A stretch of 64,000 bases of DNA from Selenomonas sp. AE3005 (GTDB lineage: Bacteria; Bacillota; Negativicutes; Selenomonadales; Selenomonadaceae), in NCBI RefSeq assembly GCF_905233635.1, contig NZ_CAJODG010000016.1, forward strand, positions 8,072-72,071, read 5' to 3'. The notes below the pieces were generated by a model that was not told where the DNA came from, searched no databases, and saw only the letters and a program-made list of their open reading frames with translations. Shown piece after piece: positions 26,732 through 34,869 of this stretch (the first letter of the stretch is position 1; each line of letters starts with the position of its first letter). The position numbers and the translations under genes are program-made.

Positions 26732-26755
26732 GTCGTAAATAAGGAGTGTAAGAAT

Positions 26756-28039
26756 TTGAAAACTTTAATAAAGAATGTTTATGTTGTTATGCCGGATGGC
26801 ACGACACCGCTTACCAATATCATGCTGGACGGGCAGAACATTGCCGCTATTGGCGATGTTCCCGATACGTTCCGTCCCGGCAAGGTCATCGACGGTAAGA
26901 ATCATCTGGCCGTACCCGGCTTTGTCAACGCCCATACACATACATCAATGACGCTGCTGCGCAGCTATGCTGATGATATGGCGCTGATGGACTGGCTTAA
27001 CGACATGATTTGGCCGGCAGAGGCCAAGATGAATGAGGAAGATATTTACTGGGGTGCTATGCTGGCGTTGGTGGAAATGGTACGCTCCGGTACCACGACC
27101 TTTGCCGATATGTATGGCCCGTATATGAACCTGGTAGCTGAGGCCACGCTGGATACTGGTATCCGCGGCGTTCTTTCCCGTGGTATCATCGGTGTAGCTC
27201 CTGATGGTGATAAAAAGCTGCAGGAAAACGTAGAACTCTATAAGGAATTCCACGGCAGCGGGGACGGCCGTCTTACGGTAATGTTTGGCCCTCATGCTCC
27301 TTATACCTGTCCGCCGGAGTTCCTGCAGCAGGTGGCTAAGACGGCGCAGTCCTTAGGTGCCGGCATTCACATTCATATGCATGAAACGCGCACGGAAGTC
27401 GAGGATTCGCTGAAACAGTACGGCAAACGTCCTTTCGCCTGGGTAGCAGAAACGGGGCTCTTTGATTGTGACCATGTTTTGGCTGCGCACTGCGTGCATC
27501 TTGATGATAATGATATCGCCATTATGAAGAAATACAAGATAAATGTGGCACATAACCCCGGCAGCAACATGAAACTGGCCAGCGGTGTATGCCCGGTACC
27601 GCGCCTGCTCAAAGAAGGCATTGTAATGGCTCTGGGCACGGACGGCGCATCTTCCAACAACAATCTGGATATGCTGGAAGAAGTAAATCTGGCCGCTATG
27701 CTCCATAAGGTCAATGAGTATGACCCGCTGGCTGTACCGGCGTTTGAAGCTCTGAAGATGGGTACGGAATACGGTGCCAAGGCTGTGGGGATCGATAAGC
27801 TGGGCCGTCTGGAGGCTGGCTGCAAGGCTGATATCACGCTCTTTAACATGAACAGCCCAGCCTGGTTCCCCCGCAACAACCTGGTGTCCCTGCTTGTTTA
27901 TGCCGCTAACAGCGGTTCGGTGGATACGGTTATCTGTAATGGTAAGGTCATTATGGAAAATAATGAAATCAAGACCGTGGATGAAGAACGTATCTGCTAT
28001 GAGGCCCAGCGTTGTGCTGAACGTCTGTTAAAGAAATAA
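26756..28039 (+). CDS. mtaD: 5-methylthioadenosine/S-adenosylhomocysteine deaminase
   Basis: The 427-residue amidohydrolase carries the metal motif NAHTHTSMTLLR (about 61-72), GTTTFADMY, HIHMHETRTEV, AAHCVHLDDND and GTDGASSNNNLDM. This set matches the MtaD/SsnA group, which deaminates methylthioadenosine or SAH to the inosine forms. Its start TTG 26756 follows AGGAG. It sits 24 bases after ahcY, so both are likely one unit for recycling the methyl-transfer product. Length is normal. Confidence 0.87.
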   Translation: MKTLIKNVYVVMPDGTTPLTNIMLDGQNIAAIGDVPDTFRPGKVIDGKNHLAVPGFVNAHTHTSMTLLRSYADDMALMDWLNDMIWPAEAKMNEEDIYWGAMLALVEMVRSGTTTFADMYGPYMNLVAEATLDTGIRGVLSRGIIGVAPDGDKKLQENVELYKEFHGSGDGRLTVMFGPHAPYTCPPEFLQQVAKTAQSLGAGIHIHMHETRTEVEDSLKQYGKRPFAWVAETGLFDCDHVLAAHCVHLDDNDIAIMKKYKINVAHNPGSNMKLASGVCPVPRLLKEGIVMALGTDGASSNNNLDMLEEVNLAAMLHKVNEYDPLAVPAFEALKMGTEYGAKAVGIDKLGRLEAGCKADITLFNMNSPAWFPRNNLVSLLVYAANSGSVDTVICNGKVIMENNEIKTVDEERICYEAQRCAERLLKK

Positions 28040-28054
28040 TGTTGAGGTGATACC

Positions 28055-30628
28055 TTGAAAAAGAAGACAAGCGAGGGGAAAACAACCACCCGGCGCAGCC
28101 GCAGGACAGCTGTAAAAAAACGTCCTGCGGCCAGCCGTGCCAATCCCGATCGGAAATACGAGCTGCTGGGCTTGTCACTGGTGGCCGTCAGCCTGATTTC
28201 CATCTGTGGTTTGTTTGGCCTCAACGTCGGCTTTGTTGGGGTGTATTTTGCCAAGTGCCTGCATTATATGTTTGGCATTGGCGCCATCGTCATATCCCTG
28301 CTGATACTGTTAATCGGTTATCAATATATTGTCAAACACCATGGCCTCGTGTATTCGCCCCGTTTCTTTGGCCTGGCACTATTCTTCTGGTCCACACTGG
28401 CCATCTGGCACCACTTTGTGGTGCCGCCCGGCGAGGAGATTCTGCCGGACAGCCTGCCCCGGGGCGGCGGCCTTCTGGCCGGCGGCCTGCTGCTCATTCT
28501 GCGGCGGTTCTTTGGTGTTGACGGTACGATTATCCTGCTCGGAGCCGGTGTAATCGGCTCCATTCTGTTGTCCACTACCTGGTCCCTGGCCAATGGTGTC
28601 CTGCGCACGCAGCGCACCGCTGTGCGGGGGGCCAACGCCACCGGCAAAGTCGTGGCTGTGGCTTATGAAAAAGTCGCCGACGTCAGTGAACGCGTCGAGG
28701 AAAAAGTGGTGGAGAAGGTAAAAAGTTCCTTCTACAATCAGGAACAGGATGACCATTTTTCCGCCCAGCCTTTAGCTGATAAGATGGAGGAGCAGGCAGC
28801 TGCTGCGGCCGTGGAAGAACCTGCTCCCGTTGTACCAGTGGTGCAAGAAACGCCGGCAGCCGTGGCCGAACCGGAACCTGAACCATTGCCCAAGTTTACC
28901 ATTGAGTATGGCCGCAGTGAGGACAGTGAGCCACTCGCAGAGGCGGATATGGACGAACTGCTGGCTGAGGCCGAGCAGGCGGTGCAGGAACCTGAGGCCG
29001 AGCCGGTTATCAATGTGGCTCAGCCGAAACCGGTTGCGCCCTCGAAAAATCCGCTGAAGGAAGAGGGCAAGCGGACAGCAATGCCCTCCTATGTGGAAAT
29101 AGCTCCTCTCCGCCCGGCCGCTGCCATTTTAGATGGATCCGAGCAGACGGTAACGGAAACGCCGAAACCCGTAAAGCCTTATGAACTGCCCAAGGTTACG
29201 GAGATTCTCAGCAAACACAGTAAAAAGCAGAATGTGGCTTTGGAAATGGAAATTGAGGAAAATGCCCGGATCTTGCAGCAGACATTGGCGGACTTCAAGG
29301 TGAAGGCCACGATTATCAATGCCTGCCACGGCCCGGCTGTAACCCGTTATGAACTTGAACCGGCGCCCGGCGTCAAGGTCAGCAAGATTACCAATCTGGC
29401 TGATGATATTGCCCTGCGGCTGGCGGCCAGCTCCGTGCGTATAGAACAGATACCCGGCAAATCAGCTATCGGTATTGAAGTTCCCAACAAAGAACTGGAA
29501 GGCGTACAGCTCCGCGAAGTGCTGGAAAATCCCAAATTTGATAAAGCCAAATCCAAACTCACGGTAGGTCTGGGCATGGATATCGGCGGTCAGGGAATTT
29601 TTGCTGACCTCGGCAAAATGCCCCATCTGCTGGTAGCTGGTGCTACAGGCTCCGGTAAATCCGTGTGTATCAACACTTTGATTACCAGTATCCTGTTTAA
29701 GGCCAAACCTGACGAAGTTAAATTTATCCTGGTGGACCCTAAGATGGTAGAACTGTCCAATTACAACGGCATTCCCCATCTGATGGTGCCGGTGGTTACC
29801 GACGCCAAGAAAGCAGCCTCCGTGCTGAACTGGTCCGTGCAGGAAATGGAAAAGCGTTATGCCAAGTTCGCGCAGAACGGCGTCCGCAATATGCAGGGAT
29901 ATAACGACAGTTTCCCTGAGGACAAAATGCCGGCCATCGTCATCATCATCGACGAGCTGGCTGACCTCATGATGGTAGCTCCCCACGATGTGGAGGACGC
30001 GATTTGCCGTCTGGCACAGAAAGCCCGTGCGGCCGGTATTCATATGGTACTGGCAACGCAGCGCCCCTCGGTGGACGTTATTACCGGTATTATCAAGGCC
30101 AACGTGCCTTCCCGTATATCCTTTGCCGTTTCCAGCCAGATTGACTCCCGTACCATTCTGGACCGCAGCGGTGCGGAAAAACTGCTGGGACGCGGTGATA
30201 TGCTCTTCTTCCCCATCGGGGCGTCCAAACCGCGCCGTGTGCAGGGGGCTTTCATCAGCGACGAAGAGGTGGAAAAACTGCTGGACTTCATTCGTTCCCA
30301 GGGACAGGAAATGGAGCCCAACGAGGAAATCGAGGCCTTTACGGAACGTGAACTGGCGGAAAATAACGATGAGGAGAGCAGTAAGGGCGGCGGCCGCAAG
30401 GCTCCCAAAACAGATGAACTTCTCATGGACGCAGTCAATCTCGTCATGAGTACCGGTCAGGCCTCGGCCTCCAGTATTCAGCGCCGGTTCCATATCGGTT
30501 ATACCCGGGCGGCCCGGCTGATTGACACCATGGAGGAGCTGAACATTGTCGGCCCGAACCTGGGCAGCAAACCCCGGGAAATTTTAATGAGCAGTGAGCA
30601 AGCGCTGGATACGCTGGCCAATGTGTAA
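28055..30628 (+). CDS. ftsK: DNA translocase FtsK/SpoIIIE
   Basis: The 857-residue protein has an N-terminal membrane domain (about four helices between 25 and 190) and an acidic Pro/Glu-rich linker (about 235-370). The motor has Walker A GATGSGKS near 530, followed by the Walker B block IIIDELADLM. A C-terminal gamma winged helix closes it (about 785-845). It pumps chromosomal DNA through the closing septum. TTG 28055 follows GAGGTGA. It is co-directional with trmL and murB. Confidence 0.96.
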   Translation: MKKKTSEGKTTTRRSRRTAVKKRPAASRANPDRKYELLGLSLVAVSLISICGLFGLNVGFVGVYFAKCLHYMFGIGAIVISLLILLIGYQYIVKHHGLVYSPRFFGLALFFWSTLAIWHHFVVPPGEEILPDSLPRGGGLLAGGLLLILRRFFGVDGTIILLGAGVIGSILLSTTWSLANGVLRTQRTAVRGANATGKVVAVAYEKVADVSERVEEKVVEKVKSSFYNQEQDDHFSAQPLADKMEEQAAAAAVEEPAPVVPVVQETPAAVAEPEPEPLPKFTIEYGRSEDSEPLAEADMDELLAEAEQAVQEPEAEPVINVAQPKPVAPSKNPLKEEGKRTAMPSYVEIAPLRPAAAILDGSEQTVTETPKPVKPYELPKVTEILSKHSKKQNVALEMEIEENARILQQTLADFKVKATIINACHGPAVTRYELEPAPGVKVSKITNLADDIALRLAASSVRIEQIPGKSAIGIEVPNKELEGVQLREVLENPKFDKAKSKLTVGLGMDIGGQGIFADLGKMPHLLVAGATGSGKSVCINTLITSILFKAKPDEVKFILVDPKMVELSNYNGIPHLMVPVVTDAKKAASVLNWSVQEMEKRYAKFAQNGVRNMQGYNDSFPEDKMPAIVIIIDELADLMMVAPHDVEDAICRLAQKARAAGIHMVLATQRPSVDVITGIIKANVPSRISFAVSSQIDSRTILDRSGAEKLLGRGDMLFFPIGASKPRRVQGAFISDEEVEKLLDFIRSQGQEMEPNEEIEAFTERELAENNDEESSKGGGRKAPKTDELLMDAVNLVMSTGQASASSIQRRFHIGYTRAARLIDTMEELNIVGPNLGSKPREILMSSEQALDTLANV

Positions 30629-30639
30629 GGAGTTTTATT

Positions 30640-31131
30640 TTGCATATCGTACTTATCGAACCCGAGATACCCGGCAACACCGGTAATATTGCCCGGTTGT
30701 GTGCCGCTACGGGCATAGAGCTGCATTTGGTGCGCCCTTTGGGCTTTTCCACCGATGACAAGCATTTGAAACGGGCAGGACTTGATTACTGGCATTTGGT
30801 CAAAGTGCATTATCATGATAATTTTGACCAGGTGCTGGCAGAGTATCCTGACCATAAGTTTTACTATTGTTCCACGAAGGCCCCCCATGCCCATACGGAA
30901 GTGACCTACGCGCATGATGACATGCTGGTCTTTGGCAAGGAGTCAGCCGGCATTCCCGAGGAGATTTTAAATGCTCACTGGGAATCATGTGTGCGTATCC
31001 CCATGATTGAGGACGCGCGGTCGTTAAACCTCTCCAATGCCGTGGCTGTTGTGGCTTATGAGGCCCTGCGTCAGCAGAATTTTGCCTCGTTGGCGGAAAA
31101 GGGCCCCGGGCTTAGAATGTGGAATAAATGA
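30640..31131 (+). CDS. trmL: tRNA (cytidine/uridine-34 2'-O)-methyltransferase TrmL
   Basis: The 163-residue SPOUT methyltransferase starts HIVLIEPEIPGNTGNIARLCAAT and shows the C-terminal knot FGKESAGIPEEIL and SLNLSNAVAVVAYEALRQ. It methylates the wobble position of tRNA-Leu. TTG 30640 follows AAGGAG. It lies 11 bases after ftsK and is followed at once by murB. Confidence 0.93.
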   Translation: MHIVLIEPEIPGNTGNIARLCAATGIELHLVRPLGFSTDDKHLKRAGLDYWHLVKVHYHDNFDQVLAEYPDHKFYYCSTKAPHAHTEVTYAHDDMLVFGKESAGIPEEILNAHWESCVRIPMIEDARSLNLSNAVAVVAYEALRQQNFASLAEKGPGLRMWNK

Positions 31132-31147
31132 GAAAGGGAATCATAAA

Positions 31148-32065
31148 TTGCGGATAAATGAAAGTTTTTTAGCAGCTTGTGGAAAAATCATGACGCAGGA
31201 CCAAATATTGCTCGATGCCTCCATGCGTGAGCATACCACTTTTAAAATCGGCGGTCCGGCAGACTGCCTGCTGCTGCCCAAAAGTCTGGAAGAAACCCAG
31301 CGCCTGCTGACGCTGGTGCAGGAATACGAACTGCCTCTGACCATCATCGGCAATGGTTCTAACATGCTGGTGCGGGATAAAGGCATTCGTGGCGTAGTCA
31401 TTAAATTTGCCCGGAATATGTCTGCTATCCGGGTGGACGGCAGCCGTATGGTAGTGGGGGCCGGTGCCCTCTTAAAAGATGTATCTGATGCAGCTGCTGA
31501 CCATTGCCTGGCCGGCCTGGAATACGCCTGCGGCATTCCGGGCAGCATCGGCGGTGCGGTTTTCATGAACGCCGGCGCTTATGGCGGTGAAATGAAAAAC
31601 GTGGTGAAAAGCGTTAAAGCAGTCACGCGCAGCGGCGAGGTGAAAACCTATGCCAAGGACGAACTGGAACTGGGCTACCGTCACAGTATTTTCCAGAGCA
31701 ATGGTGAGGCCATTGTGGAAGTAGAGCTGGAACTTACCCCTGGTGAGGAATCGGCTATCCGCGCCGCTATTGCCGATTTTACAGCCCGGCGCGAAAGTAA
31801 GCAGCCGCTGGAAATGCCCAGTGCTGGCAGCACCTTTAAACGGCCGGAAGGCTACTTTGCCGGCACGCTTATCGACCAGACCGGTCTCAAAGGCCTGCAG
31901 GTGGGCGGTGCTCAGATATCGACCAAACATGCCGGTTTCGTGGTCAATGCCGGCGGTGCTACTGCCGAAGATGTGCTGAACCTCATAAAGGAAGTGCAGA
32001 AACGGGTAAAAGAGGCACATGGTGTTGAACTTCAGCCCGAAGTTCGCATGATAGGCGAAATTTAA
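31148..32065 (+). CDS. murB: UDP-N-acetylenolpyruvoylglucosamine reductase
   Basis: The 305-residue protein is the type IIa (Firmicute-form) MurB. It has the FAD-binding block (TFKIGGPADCLLLP; GNGSNMLVRDKGIRG), GIPGSIGGAVFMNAGAYGGE and the catalytic SAGSTFKRPEGYFAGTLIDQ. It makes UDP-MurNAc for peptidoglycan. An upstream in-frame ATG at 31037 lies inside trmL; TTG 31148 with GAAAGGGA upstream is chosen because the conserved domain begins soon after. Confidence 0.94.
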   Translation: MRINESFLAACGKIMTQDQILLDASMREHTTFKIGGPADCLLLPKSLEETQRLLTLVQEYELPLTIIGNGSNMLVRDKGIRGVVIKFARNMSAIRVDGSRMVVGAGALLKDVSDAAADHCLAGLEYACGIPGSIGGAVFMNAGAYGGEMKNVVKSVKAVTRSGEVKTYAKDELELGYRHSIFQSNGEAIVEVELELTPGEESAIRAAIADFTARRESKQPLEMPSAGSTFKRPEGYFAGTLIDQTGLKGLQVGGAQISTKHAGFVVNAGGATAEDVLNLIKEVQKRVKEAHGVELQPEVRMIGEI

Positions 32066-32080
32066 TAGCAGGAAAAAGAA

Positions 32081-32128
32081 CACTCCTCTCAGAATATTAC
32101 AAGTAAGATTCCGAGAGGAGTGATTTTT
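32081..32128 (+). promoter_or_regulatory. Terminator-like hairpin that contains the next gene's ribosome site
   Basis: CACTCCTCTC (32081-32090) pairs perfectly with GAGAGGAGTG (32113-32122). An inner GAAT/ATTC arm extends the stem, and ATTTTT follows. This looks like the murB terminator, but the 3' arm is also the ribosome-binding site of the MBL gene that starts at 32129. Read-through transcripts would therefore fold their own ribosome site shut. Confidence 0.75.
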
Positions 32129-33742
32129 ATGCGGTTGGAATTTTTAGGCGCAGCCCATACGGTGACAGGCTCCTGCTATCTGCTGGAGGCACAGGATCAT
32201 AAGTACCTCATCGATTGTGGTATGTTTCAGGGGGCGCGGCGGATTCGGGAACTGAACTATCAGCCCTTTCCCTTCAATCCTGCCAGTATCGATGCGGTAT
32301 TTCTGACGCATGCGCATGTTGACCACTGCGGACTAATTCCCAAATTGGTTAAGGACGGCTTTAAAGGCAGTATCTATGCTACTCAGGCCACCTGCGACCT
32401 GGTGCAGATTATGCTGCCGGATTCAGCGTTTATTCAGCAGTCTGATGCCGAATCCTTCAACCGTAAAAATCAACGCCGCGGTGAAGAACCCGTTGAACCC
32501 ATTTACACCATTGACGATGCTTATGAGGCGCTGAAACACTTTGTTCCTGTGTCCTATGAGCAGGAATTTTCCTTAGGAGAACACCTGACCATAAAGTATT
32601 ACGACGCCGGTCATATCATTGGCTCAGCGATTGTGGAGCTGCTGGTTAAGGAAGGTGACAAGGAGAGTAAAATGGTATTCTCCGGTGACCTGGGCCAGCC
32701 AAATCAGCCCATTATCAAAGACCCCACGATACTGAACGGCGCGGATTTTTTGGTGGTCGAGTCCACTTATGGCGACCGGCAGCACCCGCTTTATGACAAG
32801 GAAACCCGGCTGCTTGAGATCATCAACGATACGATGGACAGGGGCGGCAATGTCATCATTCCGTCCTTTGCGGTAGGCCGTACACAGACATTGCTGTATT
32901 ATTTCTACAATCTTTGGAAACAGGGGCGGCTTGACGGTGATATTCCGATTATTTTGGACAGTCCGCTGGCCATCAATGCCACTCGTATTTTCCTGAAGAA
33001 CTTTCAGGACTTTGATGAAGAGGCCATTAAAATGTTCGGGGATAATGAGAAATTGGTCGAATTCCCCCAGCTGCGTATCTGCAAGACGCCGGAGGAATCC
33101 CGGGCGCTCAACAGCTCGGAAGGTTCGGCTATCATCATTTCCGCCTCGGGCATGGCTGACGCCGGGCGTATCCTCCATCATCTGAAACACAATCTCTGGC
33201 GTCCGGAGTCCACAATCCTCTTTGTAGGTTATCAGGCTGAGGGCAGCCTGGGGCGCCGGCTGGTCGAAGGTATTAAACGCGTCCGGGTAATGGGCGAGGA
33301 AGTGGCGGTCAAAGCGCAGATTCAGGTACTCAATGGCTTTTCCGCTCATGCCGACACTAATCAGCTGATGGAATGGATTAGCAATTTCCAATATCCCAAA
33401 CCGGCGAAAGTTTTCATCGTACATGGTGAGGCCCAAGGGCAGGAATTCCTAAAGAGCAGGATTCAAAAGGAATATAAGGGTGAGGTCTATATCCCGTTCC
33501 GCGGCGATGCCGTGGTCATTCATGGACGGGCCTGTGAGGTACAGCCGTCCAATATTCCCGAAGTATCGGTGGAAATGGAAATGGAAGAACAGCTGCGTAT
33601 CTTCGACGCGGAATACCGCAATTTGCGGCATAAAATCATGCAGCTTGTGGTACGCCAGCCCAAGACGATGGAACCGCTGCTTAAAGCGATTACCAAAGGT
33701 TTTAACTATCTAAAGAAACTTTGTGCCCCGTTTAATATTTAA
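32129..33742 (+). CDS. MBL-fold RNA metallo-hydrolase (beta-CASP type)
   Basis: The 537-residue protein carries the metallo-beta-lactamase motif THAHVDHCG (about 57-65) and the beta-CASP motifs VESTYGDRQHP, SGMADAGRIL and FSAHADTNQLM. It belongs to the RNA-processing CPSF/Ysh1-like group of bacteria, predicted to act as an endo- or exoribonuclease. ATG 32129 follows GAGGAG; an in-frame ATG at 32120 overlaps that site. Expression is probably affected by the hairpin over its ribosome site. The last 70 residues are a basic and helical tail. Confidence 0.88.
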   Translation: MRLEFLGAAHTVTGSCYLLEAQDHKYLIDCGMFQGARRIRELNYQPFPFNPASIDAVFLTHAHVDHCGLIPKLVKDGFKGSIYATQATCDLVQIMLPDSAFIQQSDAESFNRKNQRRGEEPVEPIYTIDDAYEALKHFVPVSYEQEFSLGEHLTIKYYDAGHIIGSAIVELLVKEGDKESKMVFSGDLGQPNQPIIKDPTILNGADFLVVESTYGDRQHPLYDKETRLLEIINDTMDRGGNVIIPSFAVGRTQTLLYYFYNLWKQGRLDGDIPIILDSPLAINATRIFLKNFQDFDEEAIKMFGDNEKLVEFPQLRICKTPEESRALNSSEGSAIIISASGMADAGRILHHLKHNLWRPESTILFVGYQAEGSLGRRLVEGIKRVRVMGEEVAVKAQIQVLNGFSAHADTNQLMEWISNFQYPKPAKVFIVHGEAQGQEFLKSRIQKEYKGEVYIPFRGDAVVIHGRACEVQPSNIPEVSVEMEMEEQLRIFDAEYRNLRHKIMQLVVRQPKTMEPLLKAITKGFNYLKKLCAPFNI

Positions 33743-33761
33743 GGATAACGCATAATAAAAT

Positions 33762-33835
33762 CCCTCCCCTGTGAATAACTGCTAAACTTGACGCCGGCAG
33801 CGGCAAGGGTTATTTACAGGGGAGGGTAGTTTTTA
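33762..33835 (+). terminator. Long hairpin terminator between convergent genes
   Basis: CCCTCCCCTGT (33762-33772) pairs perfectly with ACAGGGGAGGG (33816-33826). The arms extend inward through ATAAC/GTTAT, and a T run follows. The inner loop holds a small GCCGGC element. It separates the MBL gene and the small exported peptide gene. Confidence 0.85.
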
Positions 33836-33845
33836 CTAGGAATGT

Positions 33846-34046
33846 TTACTGACGGGGGGACTGATTGTTATCCCAGCAATAGCCGCCATGACCATGCGGG
33901 CCACGGCCGCGGCAGTGCCAGCCGTCAGTTGACTGGTCAGATTCCTGCCAGCAATATCCGGGCCGGTCAGGATTAGCGGCAGCCATTACGGGAACGGCAC
34001 TGGCCAGAATGAGTCCGGCGGCACAGGCAGCAAATATTTTTTTCAT
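33846..34046 (-). CDS. Small exported Cys/His/Trp-rich peptide
   Basis: The 66-residue product begins with a signal peptide (MKKIFAACAAGLILASAVPV, cleavage near 22-24). The mature part of about 42 residues contains three cysteines, two GYCW units (30-33 and 55-58) and a His/Gly stretch (HGHGG, 51-55). I do not recognise a family. The composition fits metal binding or a small disulfide-rich envelope peptide. ATG 34046 follows AGGAGG. It is divergent from the response-regulator gene and probably its target. The sensor kinase has a similar Gly/His/Trp/Cys stretch. Confidence 0.7.
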   Translation of the reverse strand: MKKIFAACAAGLILASAVPVMAAANPDRPGYCWQESDQSTDGWHCRGRGPHGHGGYCWDNNQSPRQ

Positions 34047-34104
34047 GGTGATACCTCCTAAATGCAAAATAGATTGTTTGATGTTATTATTATTACAGGT
34101 ATAT

Positions 34105-34134
34105 GTGACGAAAGTGTTACGATTGGTGACGAAA
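34105..34134 (+). promoter_or_regulatory. Candidate response-regulator operator: direct repeats GTGACGAAA
   Basis: GTGACGAAA occurs at 34105-34113 and again at 34126-34134, 21 bases (two helical turns) apart, with the related GTGTTACGA between. OmpR-type regulators commonly bind such spaced direct repeats. The site lies midway between the divergent exported-peptide and response-regulator genes. Confidence 0.55.
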
Positions 34135-34179
34135 ATAAAATTTTTTTTATGACTGGCTATATTTTAAGGAGGATTTATG

Positions 34180-34869
34180 ATGGCAAAGCTGCTAATCGCT
34201 GATGATAATGCGGCCATACGGGAGATTTTGCAAATTGCCGCTGACGCTGCCGGTTTTACTGCCGTGCTGGCCAGTGATGGGGAGGAGGCCTGGCAGATAT
34301 TTACAGAGGGCGGCATTGATTTGCTTTTGCTCGATGTGATGATGCCCGGGCTTGATGGTTTTGCCCTTTGCCAGCGGATTCGCAGGGAGTCAGATGTGCC
34401 GATAATCATGATAACAGCCCGGGGAGACGATTATGACCGCATTATGGGGCTGGATATAGGGGCCGATGATTATGTGGTAAAGCCGTTTTCCACGGCCGAG
34501 GTAATGGCCAGGGTTAAGGCTGTGCTCAGACGCTGGCAGAAAAATGAACATAGTGCAGGGGCTCTGGCCTGTGGCAATCTGCGTATACTGGAAGGGACAG
34601 GCCAGGTGGAAGTGGCAGGAAACACACTGCCCCTTACGCATAAGGAATATGACCTGCTCTATTTATTTATCAGCCATAAACAGCAGATTTTTTCCCGGGA
34701 GCAATTACTGGACTTACTCTGGGGCTATGATTACAGTGGTGATACACGCACGGTTGACACGCATATTCGCCGGCTGCGTGCCAAATTGGAAAAGGCCGGG
34801 TGTCAGGGCGGCGTTATTGCTACCGTATGGGGACGTGGGTATCGCTGGGATTGTGAGGAAGGGCAATGA
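34180..34869 (+). CDS. OmpR-family response regulator
   Basis: The 229-residue protein has a receiver domain (DD at 8-9, phospho-acceptor Asp in LLLLDVMMPGLDG near 52, conserved KPFS near 102). A C-terminal winged helix follows (about 130-226), with the recognition helix region DTRTVDTHIRRLRAKLE. AAGGAGG lies seven bases before ATG 34180; the in-frame ATG 34177 leaves only four. It overlaps the kinase gene by four bases (ATGA), forming a two-component pair. It probably controls the divergent peptide and its own operon. Confidence 0.92.
   Translation: MAKLLIADDNAAIREILQIAADAAGFTAVLASDGEEAWQIFTEGGIDLLLLDVMMPGLDGFALCQRIRRESDVPIIMITARGDDYDRIMGLDIGADDYVVKPFSTAEVMARVKAVLRRWQKNEHSAGALACGNLRILEGTGQVEVAGNTLPLTHKEYDLLYLFISHKQQIFSREQLLDLLWGYDYSGDTRTVDTHIRRLRAKLEKAGCQGGVIATVWGRGYRWDCEEGQ

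Noticed and set aside
29462..30493. A 343-codon leftward open frame inside ftsK
   Set aside because: The opposite strand encodes the FtsK motor with all motifs, so this is an antisense shadow.
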